A stretch of DNA of 64,000 bases from Streptomyces canus (GCF_001514145.1 NZ_KQ948677.1:1-64000); one strand, 5' to 3'; shown: positions 26,809-35,581, counted from the first letter of the stretch. Program-made: numbers and translations. Notes: generated by a model not told the origin, from the sequence alone.

Positions 26809-27291
26809 TCAGGCGGCGGAGTGGTCGCGCAGGCGCCGGGTGAGAGCCTCGAGGGCGCCGAGCGCCGAGCCGAGGGCGTCGCGGTCGCCGTCCGTGAGAG
26901 TCCGCAGCGCGGCCGCGAGCTGTCGCGCCGCGACGTCCTCGGCCTGGCGGATGCGTTGACGCGCCTTGGCGGTGACACGCAGGTGCGCGACGCGCTTGTC
27001 GGTGTCGTCCTGGTGCCGTTCCAGCAGGCCCGCCTCGGTGAGGCGGGTGACCAGGGCGCTGACGTTGTTCGGCATCATCCGCAGCGCGCCGGCAGCCTTG
27101 TGGACGGTCGCGCCGTCGTGCTCGGCGACGTACTGGAGCAGGGCCAACTGCCGCTCGGGGAGCCTGGGATACGGCAGTCGCCGGTCGATGCTCTGTTTGA
27201 CGTACCGGTTCAGCGCGGGCAGGCACGCCACGAGGCCTGCGGCCACCTGGTCGACGCCCTGGCTCGGAGGAGCCTCACTGGTTCCGGTCAC
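26809..27291 (-). CDS. MarR-family regulator
   Basis: 160 aa, MarR winged helix (LPERQLALLQYVAEHDGATVHKAAGALRMMPNNVSALVTRLTEAGLLERHQDDTDKRVAHLRVT). The start is GTG at 27291 with no ribosome site; the promoter geometry suggests the transcript begins at this codon. It lies upstream of a DHA2 exporter on the same strand (152-base gap), the usual MarR-exporter arrangement. Direct repeats inside its promoter look like the autoregulatory operator. Confidence 0.87.
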   Translation of the reverse strand: MTGTSEAPPSQGVDQVAAGLVACLPALNRYVKQSIDRRLPYPRLPERQLALLQYVAEHDGATVHKAAGALRMMPNNVSALVTRLTEAGLLERHQDDTDKRVAHLRVTAKARQRIRQAEDVAARQLAAALRTLTDGDRDALGSALGALEALTRRLRDHSAA

Positions 27292-27297
27292 GACATC

Positions 27298-27327
27298 AAG
27301 TTACCTATGAAAAGAAACCTATGTCAA
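27298..27327 (-). promoter_or_regulatory. Promoter and direct-repeat operator of the MarR gene; probable leaderless start
   Basis: On the minus strand, TTGACA (27327-27322) is followed after 18 bases by TAACTT (27303-27298); transcription would begin about 7 bases further, at the GTG itself. Two CATAGGT repeats 15 bases apart (27318-27324 and 27303-27309) overlap the promoter and are likely the repressor site. Confidence 0.55.
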
Positions 27328-27352
27328 AATACTGAACTGGCGGGGCGGGGCG

Positions 27353-28510
27353 TCAGACAGTGCTGGCCGGTGGGGCCCACCGGCGGGTGCGGGGCACCGC
27401 GCCGGCGATGCCGTAGTCCTTCTTGAGCGTCTCGGGGATCGCATAGTGCATGACGCGTCCACGGGTGAGGGAGGACAGTTCGAGGACCGTGGTGAGGTGG
27501 CCGAGGCGGTCCAGGGCCCAGGCGCCGAGCGGGGAGCGGTCCTCGATCGTCTCCAGGACGCCGAGGAGGTGGGGCACGGCTTTGACGACGGTGTCCCACG
27601 AGGTGCGCGGCACGTGGAGCCAGTCGGCGCAGGTGTCGCCGATGAGGTGACGCATGAGCGCGGAGACGACGGGGTCGAAGAAGGTGCCGGGCACCACCTC
27701 CTCGTAGAGGGCGATCAGCTGTTCGGTCAGGTGGGCGCCTTCCTCGGAGGGGCCCATGTGCCGGACCATGTACAGGTCGAGGAACCGACGGGCCTCGTCC
27801 AGGGTTCGCGGTACGGCGTCCTGGTCGACGCCCAGCATGGCGCCGACGACGCGCCACGCGTAGTAGTACGCTTCCGCGCCCTCGGTCGACATGTGGATGC
27901 CGAGGCGGTGCAGACTGTCCAGGACGAGCAGGGAGAAGAACATCTGCCCGCCGATCATGTCCTCCTGGCAGATGGGCGTCCCGAGGGCCGCGGTGTCCCA
28001 GCTGTTCTCGCGGGTGAGGTGGTGGCGGATGGAGGCGTGCAGGAGGCGTACCTTCTGGGCGGCCGGGATGAAGCGGCTGCCGGCCTCGAACGCGTCGGGC
28101 TGCATCAGATGGACGGTGAACTGCCCGGTCTCCGCCATCCGTTTGGACGGGTACTTCAGGCCGTGACTGGCCGACAGCAGCTTTGCCACGTGCGGGACGA
28201 CGTAGCAGGCGGGCATCGAGGCGAAGGACAGCGCGGTGGAGATGTGCACGTTGTTGTCGATGAAGAACAGCCGGGCCTTCTCCATCTCCGACCAGTCCAC
28301 CCAGGACGGCGGAGTGCGGGTGGCTTCGAGGTACTCACGCGCGACGTCCGGCAGACCGTCCGGCAGGGGAGCGCCGGCGGTGGAGACGTATCGCATCAGG
28401 GTGTTGAACGTGCCCACCTCCCCGCGTGCGAACAGCTCGGCGACGGTGGCATCGGCGAGTTCGTCCCCGGTTCGCCGCAGGGCGTCCAGCGATGCGTCGG
28501 TGTAGGGCAT
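27353..28510 (-). CDS. MpaB/Lcp-type oxygenase (DUF2236)
   Basis: 385-aa predicted haem b oxygenase of the MpaB / latex-clearing-protein superfamily. The family core is seen as RLLHASIRHHL (near residue 155) followed by LGTPICQEDMIGGQMFFSLLVLDSLHRLG, with a helical body throughout. Characterised relatives cleave isoprenoid chains: Lcp cuts polyisoprene and MpaB' cuts the farnesyl chain of a mycophenolic acid intermediate. No signal peptide is visible. ATG 28510 has GAGGAA upstream. The gene lies 88 bases after a polyprenyl diphosphate synthase gene, which makes a prenyl-derived substrate plausible. Confidence 0.82.
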   Translation of the reverse strand: MPYTDASLDALRRTGDELADATVAELFARGEVGTFNTLMRYVSTAGAPLPDGLPDVAREYLEATRTPPSWVDWSEMEKARLFFIDNNVHISTALSFASMPACYVVPHVAKLLSASHGLKYPSKRMAETGQFTVHLMQPDAFEAGSRFIPAAQKVRLLHASIRHHLTRENSWDTAALGTPICQEDMIGGQMFFSLLVLDSLHRLGIHMSTEGAEAYYYAWRVVGAMLGVDQDAVPRTLDEARRFLDLYMVRHMGPSEEGAHLTEQLIALYEEVVPGTFFDPVVSALMRHLIGDTCADWLHVPRTSWDTVVKAVPHLLGVLETIEDRSPLGAWALDRLGHLTTVLELSSLTRGRVMHYAIPETLKKDYGIAGAVPRTRRWAPPASTV

Positions 28511-28598
28511 GGCAGGTTCCTCGTCTTCCTTTGGAGCGTCCACGACAGGCGGGAGCGGCGGCTGCCGGGAGGGCAGGGCTCTCGCTGGATGCGAGCGG

Positions 28599-29654
28599 TC
28601 AGGACAGGCGTACCGCCGCGGAATGGGCCAGCGCGGTCAGTCCGCCGGCGGCGTGCGCAGGGAGATCCAGTGCGTGGAGGGCGCAGAGAGCCTCCTCGAC
28701 CCGTGCCTCGATCATGCCCTCGATGCGGTCGGGTGCCCTCAGCCGGCGCATCACCTCGCGCACCGTGTCCAGCCCGGTCCCGTCCGGGTCGTCCCGGCCC
28801 AGCAGCGTGTGCAGCAACTCCCGCTCCGCGTCGTCGGCGAGACGCCATGTCTCCGCCAGCAGCGCGGTGGGCCGTCGGCCGCGCACATCGTCGGCATTGG
28901 CCTTGCCGGTGAGCTCGGGATCTCCGAACAGCCCGAGCAGGTCGTCCCGCAGCTGGAACGCCTCTCCCAGCGGCAGCCCGTACGCGGAGTAGCCCTCGCG
29001 CAGCCGCACGCCCGCGCCGGCCAGCGCACCACCGATCAACAGGGGCTGTTCGACGGTGTACTTGGCGGTCTTGTACCGGATCACCTTCAGTGACGCCTCG
29101 GTGTCCGGACCGGCACCGGTACGCAGGATCTCCAGACACTCGCCCGCGATCAGCTCACGGGCCATCACCGCCCACAACGGGCGGGCCCGGACGAGATACG
29201 CGGCGGGCAGACCACTGGCGGCGAACAACTGCCCGGCCAGCGCCATCAGCAGGTCTCCCACGAGCATCGCCAACGACCGCCCGGCGGCATCGGCGTCGGG
29301 ACGATTCCCTACGGCCCCGCGCAGGGCGACGTGGGTCGTGGGCCGGCCGTGCCGCAGCGGGCTGTCGTCGATGAGGTCGTCGTGCACGACCGCGGCGGCA
29401 TGCACCAGCTCCATCGAGGCAGCCGCCCGCACCAGCGCGTCGCTGTCCGGCTGCCCCACCGCCCGCCACCCCCAGTAGCAGAACGCCGCCCGCAGCCGCT
29501 TGCCGTGCGCGACCGCCGCCTCCAGTCTCTCGGCCACGGCACCGAGCATCGGATCGACCGCCGCGAACTCATCGGCCTCCCGCGCGACGAACCGCCGCAG
29601 CACCTCGTCCACGCGGGCCTTGAACAGGGTCGGCTCCCACCGCTCATACGCCAC
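28599..29654 (-). CDS. Polyprenyl diphosphate synthase (GGPP synthase type)
   Basis: 351-aa trans-prenyltransferase that elongates allylic diphosphates with IPP. The first aspartate-rich motif is VVHDDLIDDSPLRHGRPTTH (DDxxD near residue 95), with FQLRDDLLGLFGD as the second (near 236); GKRLRAAFCYWGW near residue 50 matches the family GKRxRP region. The two residues before the first Asp motif are His and Val rather than bulky aromatics, consistent with products of C20 or longer. GTG at 29654 overlaps the end of the small upstream gene and has GGAAGG upstream. Likely co-transcribed with the MpaB-type oxygenase gene. Confidence 0.9.
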   Translation of the reverse strand: MAYERWEPTLFKARVDEVLRRFVAREADEFAAVDPMLGAVAERLEAAVAHGKRLRAAFCYWGWRAVGQPDSDALVRAAASMELVHAAAVVHDDLIDDSPLRHGRPTTHVALRGAVGNRPDADAAGRSLAMLVGDLLMALAGQLFAASGLPAAYLVRARPLWAVMARELIAGECLEILRTGAGPDTEASLKVIRYKTAKYTVEQPLLIGGALAGAGVRLREGYSAYGLPLGEAFQLRDDLLGLFGDPELTGKANADDVRGRRPTALLAETWRLADDAERELLHTLLGRDDPDGTGLDTVREVMRRLRAPDRIEGMIEARVEEALCALHALDLPAHAAGGLTALAHSAAVRLS

Positions 29655-29928
29655 CGGCGGCCTTCCGGGCCAGGGCACGCTGGGCGAGGATCTCCAAGTG
29701 GGCCGGGGGCACGCCCGCATACCGGTCCAGCACCAGACGCCCACGCGCCACGAGTTCGCGCTCCGCCTCCCCGGCCAGCTCGGTGGCGTCCGACCGGCGC
29801 AACAGCCCCCGCACCGTCCCCAGGGCCGAACCCACTGTGCTCACCGCCAGATCGGCCAGTCCGGCAGCCAGCAGGAGTGCTTGGCTGTCGCTGTTCATGC
29901 CTCCGGGCGGTCCCGCTTCTCGCGTCAC
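29644..29928 (-). CDS. Small conserved-looking protein upstream of the prenyl synthase, unknown function
   Basis: 94 aa from GTG 29928, which has GGGAGA five bases upstream; an internal ATG at 29898 has a poorly spaced site. It has an apolar helix (ALLLAAGLADLAVSTVGSALG) followed by a charged helix (ELAGEAERELVARGRLVLDRY). No domain is recognised. It overlaps the prenyl synthase start by 11 bases, so translation is coupled and a partner role with the synthase or oxygenase is plausible. Confidence 0.6.
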   Translation of the reverse strand: MTREAGPPGGMNSDSQALLLAAGLADLAVSTVGSALGTVRGLLRRSDATELAGEAERELVARGRLVLDRYAGVPPAHLEILAQRALARKAAGGV

Positions 29929-30084
29929 GCCGTCTCCCTCGTCCGTCGTACGGCCAGGCGACCCTGGGCACACACCGCCCGTCCGAGCATCGCGTCACGC
30001 AGGATGCGACCGTGGAAGAACTCACGATCGAGTGATCTCGTCGCTCTCCCGTGCGGATCCAGCGGTTCCCTCCGAAGAGACCCC

Positions 30085-30831
30085 TCAGCGGCGCGTGCTT
30101 CCGCCGTCCGCGACGACGATCTGCCCCGTGATGAACGCGGCGTCGTCAGAGGCGAGAAACGCCACGACGCCCGAGACGTCGGCCGGCATCTGCACACGCT
30201 TGATGTTCTGCATCCGCACGGTCTGCTCGAAGAAGAACTCGCTTGTGTTCTGCGCGGCCGTGGCCGTGCGGACCAGGCTCGCCGCGACGCCGTTGACGGT
30301 GATGTGGTGAGCGGCGAGGTTGGCGGCCAGGACAGAGGTGAGTCCGTTCAGCGCGCCCTTGGCGGAGACGTAGGAGACGAAGGGAGGCGGCGGAGTCCAG
30401 TAGCTCGACGACGTGATGTTGATGATCCGTCCCGCCCCGGACTCCTTCAGATCGGGCAGGAACGCCCTGGAGGCCAGGAAGGGGCCGTCCACGTTGACGG
30501 CGAAGGTGCGACGCCACTCGTCGAAGGTCACGTGATCGATATCGGCCGGCAGAACGACGGCTGCGTTGTTCACCAGGATGTCGGCGGCGCCGAGTTCACG
30601 TCGGACCCGGGCGGCGAACCCCTGTACCGCGTCCTCGTCCGAGACGTCGACCTCGTCGCTGAAGAACCGCTGACCGGTCTGCGTGACGAGGTTCCGCGTC
30701 TCGTCGGCCGGATCGATGTCCGCTACCGCGATGTCCGCGCCCTCCGCCGCGAGCCTGCGGGCGATCTCCTGCCCGATGCCCGTACTGCCCCCGGTCACGA
30801 CGGCAGTCCTGCCCGTCAGCCTCCCAGTCAT
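30085..30831 (-). CDS. Short-chain dehydrogenase/reductase, IclR-regulon member (predicted)
   Basis: 248-aa classical SDR. TGGSTGIG is near residue 14, VADID suggests NAD preference, NNAA follows, and the catalytic motif is YVSAK near residue 155 with Ser in NITSSSY. The C terminus ITGQIVVADGG is typical. ATG at 30831 follows GGAAGGAG. It diverges from an MFS transporter gene, and an operator-like sequence matching those near the IclR gene sits between them. It probably reduces or oxidises an aromatic alcohol, aldehyde or dihydrodiol; the substrate is unknown. Confidence 0.9.
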   Translation of the reverse strand: MTGRLTGRTAVVTGGSTGIGQEIARRLAAEGADIAVADIDPADETRNLVTQTGQRFFSDEVDVSDEDAVQGFAARVRRELGAADILVNNAAVVLPADIDHVTFDEWRRTFAVNVDGPFLASRAFLPDLKESGAGRIINITSSSYWTPPPPFVSYVSAKGALNGLTSVLAANLAAHHITVNGVAASLVRTATAAQNTSEFFFEQTVRMQNIKRVQMPADVSGVVAFLASDDAAFITGQIVVADGGSTRR

Positions 30832-31162
30832 GAGTCACCACTCCTTCCGGGCGGCCACGCCAAGGCCGTCCTGCACGGATGGTGCGCTGGGAGACCGCGG
30901 ATCAGCGGCGGCTTGTTCGTCTAATGAACATGAGCGTTGAGCGTGACGGGGGTCGTTCCTACCTTGACGCTGCTCGGCGGGTCGGCCACCGCGCCGAGCG
31001 TCCTGAATCAGGTCCGGTGGAAGGGCGGCGCGGAGGCACTCCGCAAGGCTCAGGGGCGGCACGGCAGCGGTGTTGCCGGGATGACCGCGACAAAAGCACC
31101 CACAGCAGGGTCCGGCAGCGGACGCCGGTCCCACAGCAGCGCTTCACGCCAAGGAGTCGTCC
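30832..31162. other. Divergent SDR/MFS control region
   Basis: About 330 bases with no supported gene. It contains GTTCGTCTAATGAAC (30915-30929), listed separately. The remaining sequence shows nothing I can assign beyond being the transporter leader. Confidence 0.5.
30915..30929 (-). promoter_or_regulatory. Candidate IclR operator, site 1
   Basis: GTTCGTCTAATGAAC has GTTC/GAAC inverted ends; read on the minus strand (GTTCATTAGACGAAC) it matches the 34281 site in most positions. It lies between divergent SDR and MFS genes. Confidence 0.45.
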
Positions 31163-32872
31163 ATGGTTCAGATCGATTCACCCAAGGCGGTAGAGGGAGA
31201 GGGTGGCAGATACACCCTGACCTCGGGCACCCTGGCCGCGGTGGTTCTCGCCGTGTGCCTCGCGCAGATGGCCCTTGCCGTCCCCTCGCTCATCAACGGG
31301 CTGATCCAGCAGGATCTCGCGCCGTCCTCGGCCCAACTGACCTGGATCACCGACGCCTTCATGCTTCCCGTGGCCGCGCTGGAGCTGGGCTTCGGTGTGT
31401 TCGGTGACCTGTTCGGGCGTAAGCGTCTGCTCGTGGGGGGCGCCGCGCTCATCGCGGTCGGCTCGACCCTCGCGGTCCTGGTGCCTGGTTCGGGATACTC
31501 GACCGACACCCGGGTGTCGTTGTTGATCCTCGCTCAGCTTCTCAGCGGCATCGGGGCCGCGGCCATCTTCCCGACGAGCCTCGCCATGGTGGCGGCCGGC
31601 ACGCACACCACCGCCACCCGCGCGCGTGGCGTGGCGATCTGGGCCGCCGCGCTGTCGATCGGCGGCTTCCTCGGACCGCTGCTGGCAGGCCTCTCCACCA
31701 AGATCCACAGCGGCTGGGCCGGGAACGCGAACTGGCGCTGGGCCTACGTCGGTGTCCTCGTCATCGCCGCGGTGAGCGCGCTCCTGTCGCTGGCCGTCGC
31801 CCGCAACTCCTCCTCGCCCGAGGGCCGGTCCCTCGACTGGCCTGGGCAGATCACCTCCGCACTCGGCCTGTTCGCTCTGCTCTACGCCGTGATCCAGGGC
31901 TCCGAGAGCGGCTGGGCGAGCCCGCAGATCGTCATCGCGTTCCTCGCCGCAGCCGTGCTCCTCGGGCTGTTCGTCTTCGTGGAGAACCGCGCGGACGCGC
32001 CCCTCCTTCTCCTGAGCGTGTTCAAGAACCGGGCGTTCGCCGTGAACTCGGTGGTCACCGTGATCGGGATGTTCGGCTTCCTCGCCATCATGTACTCGAC
32101 CAGTATCCGCCTCACCATCATCCAGGGAATCAGCCCGCTGAAGGCCTCCGTCGCCTACCTCTTCTTCGGAGGCATCGGCCTCGTGCAGCTGCCCCTCACC
32201 TCCAAGCTGCTCGAGCGGTACAACCCCCGATGGGTCCTCTTCAGTGGCCTGACCCTCATCGGCGCCAGTGGGCTGTGGTTCGCCGCCATTCCGACCAGCA
32301 ACCGGGCACTGTCCTCCATCTTCGGGCCGCTGATCCTCGCCGGCGTCGGCTCGGCATTGGCCTTCGCCGCCATCAGCGCGGTCGCGGTCAACACGTTGCC
32401 CAACCACCTCGCCGGCATGGCAAGCGGTGCCACGAGCACGTTCCGGGACCTCGGGTTCGCGCTCGGCCCCGCGATCATGGGGGCTGTCGCACTGAGCCAG
32501 GCCGCCAAGGAGATCTCCCGCAACCTGGCGGACAATCCGACCCTGAGCAAGGCCTACGCGGCTTTCCAGGCCGCTCCGGCCCATGCTCCCGCGGATCAGA
32601 AGCCGCAGTTGGAGGCGGCGGTGCACGCCGTGGGCTCGGGGCCGCTCGGCGCCAACTCGGTGCCGGGCAGCATCACTTCGCCGGACGGTCACGTCATCCC
32701 CTTCAACCCGCTCAAGGACGTCGCTTTCCACGCCCTCAGCAGCAGCTACTCCCTGGCGTTCGTCCTCGGTGGCGTGGCCGCTCTGGTGGCGGCGGCGCTC
32801 ACCCTCGTGGGCGGGCACGGTGGCGTGGACCAGGTGCACCTCGACGACGACCCGCACACCCTCGACGGCTGA
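31163..32872 (+). CDS. MFS transporter, DHA2 (14-helix) type
   Basis: 569-aa membrane protein with 14 predicted helices (opening GTLAAVVLAVCLAQMALAVPSLINGLIQQDL; motif A-like FGDLFGRKRLLVGG). A large extracellular loop of about 60 residues precedes the final helix (APAHAPADQKPQLEAAVHAVGSG...). GGAG lies before the ATG at 31163. It is the first gene of the aromatic block on this strand and diverges from an SDR. Uptake of an aromatic acid or export of a toxic intermediate are both possible; DHA2 kinship favours export. Confidence 0.88.
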   Translation: MVQIDSPKAVEGEGGRYTLTSGTLAAVVLAVCLAQMALAVPSLINGLIQQDLAPSSAQLTWITDAFMLPVAALELGFGVFGDLFGRKRLLVGGAALIAVGSTLAVLVPGSGYSTDTRVSLLILAQLLSGIGAAAIFPTSLAMVAAGTHTTATRARGVAIWAAALSIGGFLGPLLAGLSTKIHSGWAGNANWRWAYVGVLVIAAVSALLSLAVARNSSSPEGRSLDWPGQITSALGLFALLYAVIQGSESGWASPQIVIAFLAAAVLLGLFVFVENRADAPLLLLSVFKNRAFAVNSVVTVIGMFGFLAIMYSTSIRLTIIQGISPLKASVAYLFFGGIGLVQLPLTSKLLERYNPRWVLFSGLTLIGASGLWFAAIPTSNRALSSIFGPLILAGVGSALAFAAISAVAVNTLPNHLAGMASGATSTFRDLGFALGPAIMGAVALSQAAKEISRNLADNPTLSKAYAAFQAAPAHAPADQKPQLEAAVHAVGSGPLGANSVPGSITSPDGHVIPFNPLKDVAFHALSSSYSLAFVLGGVAALVAAALTLVGGHGGVDQVHLDDDPHTLDG

Positions 32873-32914
32873 CCGCCCGACGAGCACGCCGGCGCCGGGA
32901 CAACCGGAGCGCTC

Positions 32915-32945
32915 GCCGCGACTCCCCGAAAGCGGTAGTCGCGGC
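32915..32945 (+). terminator. Hairpin after the MFS transporter gene
   Basis: GCCGCGACT (32915-32923) and AGTCGCGGC (32937-32945) form a perfect 9-bp stem with a 13-base loop, 42 bases after the MFS stop and 55 bases before the next gene. Confidence 0.55.
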
Positions 32946-33000
32946 GGGTTGTGGCGTACAAGAGAACGATCAACCGACACACTCGGACAGGAGGCGCACC

Positions 33001-33417
33001 ATGACCACGACACACCCGGGGACGAGCAGGAACGACGTCCGGACACCGGCCACGGTCGCCGAGGCGGAGGCCGAGTGGCTCGTCGCGATCACGAAGGGAG
33101 ACGAGGAACAGCGTGAACTCATGCTTCCCGACTGCGTGATCGTCCACGGCCCGGTCGGGAACGTCCATGAACGGGAGCGCTTCCTCGGCTGCAACGCGTC
33201 CATGGGACCCACCGTCGAGGCGGAGACCAGCGGGGTGACCTGCCGGGTGCGGGGCGGACGGGCCATCGCGACGTGCTTCCAGAAGATGCGCATCCGGCGC
33301 CTGCCCGACCTGCCGCCCTTCCTGGTTCAGGCCGTGGCCACCCGGGTGTGGCTCTCGACCGACGAGGGCTGGCGCCTCGGCCACATGCAGCTCTCCCGGC
33401 GGCGACCGTCGGCATGA
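33001..33417 (+). CDS. NTF2-fold (DUF4440-like) protein, paralogue of the Rieske-module small protein
   Basis: 138 aa, NTF2-like fold (VAEAEAEWLVAITKGDEEQRELMLPDCVIVHGPVGNVHERERF ... EGWRLGHMQLSRR). Its pattern is shared with the third gene of both Rieske modules in this window (44603-45007 and 63770 onward), including the EAExxWL opening and the DCVIVHGPVG block. AGGAGG precedes the ATG at 33001. It lies between the MFS gene and the convergent IclR gene. The function is unknown; its recurrence beside Rieske oxygenases suggests an accessory role in aromatic oxidation. Confidence 0.82.
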   Translation: MTTTHPGTSRNDVRTPATVAEAEAEWLVAITKGDEEQRELMLPDCVIVHGPVGNVHERERFLGCNASMGPTVEAETSGVTCRVRGGRAIATCFQKMRIRRLPDLPPFLVQAVATRVWLSTDEGWRLGHMQLSRRRPSA

Positions 33418-33454
33418 CGCGCATGACGTGCCGGTTTCCTCGCCCCGCGAGAGG

Positions 33455-34234
33455 TCACGAGGTGCGAATGGGGATGCCCGGCCTCCAGCCGAGACTCCTG
33501 GACAACCCCAGTCCGCTCGCGACCAGCGAGGGAACGGCCGCCTGCAGTTTGATCGAGCCCGCGGCCACCACGACGGAGAGGGCCGCGACGACTTTGCCGC
33601 GGCCGTCGACGATGCGCGTCGCGACCGACTCGGCCCCTTCGCTCAGCTCTTCCTTGACGACCACCGTTCCGGTCGAGCGACAGGACGCCAGCTGGCCACG
33701 GAGTTCGGCCGGGTCCACGATCGTTCTGGGCGTGAAGCGTCGCAGTCTTCCGGCCAACACCTCATCGATGAACGCCGGACTGCTGTGGCTCAGCAGTACC
33801 TTGCCGACGCCCGAGCAGTGCAGGGGCAGCTGGCCGCCGACCTGTGAGGTCAGACCGACGGCGTTGACGGCCGACAAGCGCTCGATGATCACGGCCTGGT
33901 CGCCCTGGAGGACGGCCAGCTGCACATGCTGGCGAAGAGCCGTGTACAGGTCCTCCACGAACGGCTGCGCGGCGCTGCGCAGCGTCTCGGCGCGTGGTGC
34001 GAGCGTCCCGAGGCGCCACAGCGGCAGGCCGATCGCGAAGCGGTTGTCGCTGGTGCGCTCCAGCGCGCCCGCCTCCACGAGTTCCAGCGTCAGACGTCTG
34101 GCGGTGGCGTGCGGCATGCCGGTGCGCCGGACCAGGTCGGCGAGGGTCAGCTCGGTGTTGTTGGGGTCGAAGGCGAACAGCAGATCCCAGAGTCGGGAGC
34201 TGACAGTGCGTCCTGGCTCGTTCGCGCGAGGCAT
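33455..34234 (-). CDS. IclR-family transcriptional regulator
   Basis: 259 aa. The N-terminal winged helix is NNTELTLADLVRRTGMPHATARRLTLELVEAGALERTSDNRFAIGLPLWRLG, followed by an IclR effector domain (LHCSGVGKVLLSHSSPAFIDEVL ... SVVVAAGSI). ATG 34234 with AGGAG upstream is preferred to the longer frame at 34249. It diverges from an FAD monooxygenase gene. A 13-base sequence between them, GTTCGTTGGATGG, is repeated exactly upstream of the ThDP enzyme gene and in variant form near the ALDH and SDR/MFS genes. It therefore probably controls this aromatic regulon. Confidence 0.9.
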   Translation of the reverse strand: MPRANEPGRTVSSRLWDLLFAFDPNNTELTLADLVRRTGMPHATARRLTLELVEAGALERTSDNRFAIGLPLWRLGTLAPRAETLRSAAQPFVEDLYTALRQHVQLAVLQGDQAVIIERLSAVNAVGLTSQVGGQLPLHCSGVGKVLLSHSSPAFIDEVLAGRLRRFTPRTIVDPAELRGQLASCRSTGTVVVKEELSEGAESVATRIVDGRGKVVAALSVVVAAGSIKLQAAVPSLVASGLGLSRSLGWRPGIPIRTS

Positions 34235-34280
34235 GGGCCTCTCCTTCATCCGGTGCGGCGCAGGTGACTCTACCTTCTAT

Positions 34281-34295
34281 GTTCGTTGGATGGAT
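34281..34295 (+). promoter_or_regulatory. Candidate IclR operator, site 2
   Basis: GTTCGTTGGATGGAT lies in the 147-base gap between the IclR gene and the divergent FAD monooxygenase gene. The first 13 bases recur exactly, in inverted orientation, at 35655-35667. Confidence 0.6.
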
Positions 34296-34381
34296 GAAGG
34301 TGTTCTTTCAGTGCGCATGTTGCCGGACGCTTGCAGGCAGCCAGTCACCACCTCGCCAGAGGTCAACGGGAGTGAAAGAGC

Positions 34382-35581
34382 ATGATGACTAGGGAAGCAG
34401 GCCCCAGGATCGCGATCCTCGGTGGCGGCATCGGAGGCCTCGCTGCCGCGGCCTTCCTCCGCGACAAGGGCTTCCACAGTGACGTCTACGAGCAGGCCGC
34501 AGCCCTCACCGAGGTCGGTGCCGGTCTGGTGATCGCCCCCAACGCCGCCCGCCTGATCCGGCGTCTCGGCGTGCTGGACCGGTTCATCGAGCGCGCGGTG
34601 CAGATGGAGATCGGCTGGGAGTTCCGGCGCTGGGAGGACGGCACCGTCCTCTCCGCGGAGAACCTCCAGGACGGGTGCAAACGCCTGTACGGCGAGCACA
34701 CCTACACCGCCCACCGTGCCGATCTGCTGAATGCCTTGAGGTCGGCCGTCCCCGAGGACTCGCTCCACCTCGGCAGGCGCTGCGTCTCGGTCGAGTTCGA
34801 AGGCGACCAGGCGGTGCTGCGGTTCGAGGACGGCGACACAGTTCGCCCGGACATCCTCATCGGTGCCGACGGAGTCCACTCACGCGTGCGAAGCGCGATC
34901 GTCGGGCCGACTCGGACCAGGGAGTCGGGCATCTGCGCCTTCCGGGCCCTCGTACCGGCGCGCAAGGCACCCGAATTCGCCAGGCGGCGCGCCCAGACCC
35001 TCTGGATCGGCCCCGACCACCACCTCGTGCACTACCCGGTCTCCGGCGGGGACTATGTCAACCTCGTCGCCTTCGCACCGGCGGGTGCCAACAGTGTCGA
35101 GTCGTGGACGGCCACCGCGACGGTCCGGGAACTGCTCGACGAGTTCGACGGCTGGGATCCGCGTCTGGTGGAGCTGATCAGGTCGGCCGACACGCCGGGA
35201 CGCTGGGCGTTGCTCGACCGCGAGCCCCTCGACCACTGGAACCGCGGCAACGCGACCCTGCTGGGTGACGCGGCCCACCCGATGTTCCCGTTCTTCGCCC
35301 AGGGCGCTGCCCAGGCGATCGAGGACGGCGCGGTCCTGGCCCTCTGTCTCGCGGAGGACCCGGACAGCCCGTTGGCGGCGCTGGGACGCTACGAAGAACT
35401 CCGGCGACGCCGCACAGCGCGCTTGCAGGAGGTGTCGCACGGACGGTCCCACATCAACCACCTCCCGGACGGCCCTGAGCAGCAGGCGCGCGACCTGGCG
35501 TACTCGCAGGCGGACCCCCTCAGGGCCAACGGCTGGATCTACGAGTACGACCCCGAGATCGCCGTCTCGGCCTCGGTGTGA
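34382..35581 (+). CDS. FAD-dependent aromatic hydroxylase (salicylate-hydroxylase-like)
   Basis: 399-aa class A flavoprotein monooxygenase. FAD motif GGGIGG is at residues 14-19, the DG motif GADGVHS near 161 and the GD motif LLGDAAHPMFPFFAQGAAQAIEDG near 293. Family members hydroxylate phenolic acids with NAD(P)H and oxygen; salicylate 1-hydroxylases also decarboxylate. A hydroxyquinol ring-cleavage pathway nearby suggests it converts a dihydroxybenzoate or resorcinol-type compound to hydroxyquinol (inference). Start ATG 34382 or the adjacent ATG at 34385; a GGGAG lies just before. It is divergent from the IclR gene and followed by a ThDP enzyme. Confidence 0.87.
   Translation: MMTREAGPRIAILGGGIGGLAAAAFLRDKGFHSDVYEQAAALTEVGAGLVIAPNAARLIRRLGVLDRFIERAVQMEIGWEFRRWEDGTVLSAENLQDGCKRLYGEHTYTAHRADLLNALRSAVPEDSLHLGRRCVSVEFEGDQAVLRFEDGDTVRPDILIGADGVHSRVRSAIVGPTRTRESGICAFRALVPARKAPEFARRRAQTLWIGPDHHLVHYPVSGGDYVNLVAFAPAGANSVESWTATATVRELLDEFDGWDPRLVELIRSADTPGRWALLDREPLDHWNRGNATLLGDAAHPMFPFFAQGAAQAIEDGAVLALCLAEDPDSPLAALGRYEELRRRRTARLQEVSHGRSHINHLPDGPEQQARDLAYSQADPLRANGWIYEYDPEIAVSASV

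Noticed and set aside
31178..33046. A 622-codon minus-strand frame over the MFS transporter gene
   Set aside because: Composition is that of a reverse-complement shadow (Gly/Asp/Glu/Val-rich), with no motif; the plus-strand gene has 14 clear membrane helices.
27353..33417. Secondary-metabolite gene cluster reading of the prenyl synthase/oxygenase/SDR/MFS genes
   Set aside because: There is no cyclase, PKS, NRPS or other core enzyme, and the SDR/MFS pair carries the IclR-like site of the aromatic block rather than belonging with the prenyl genes.
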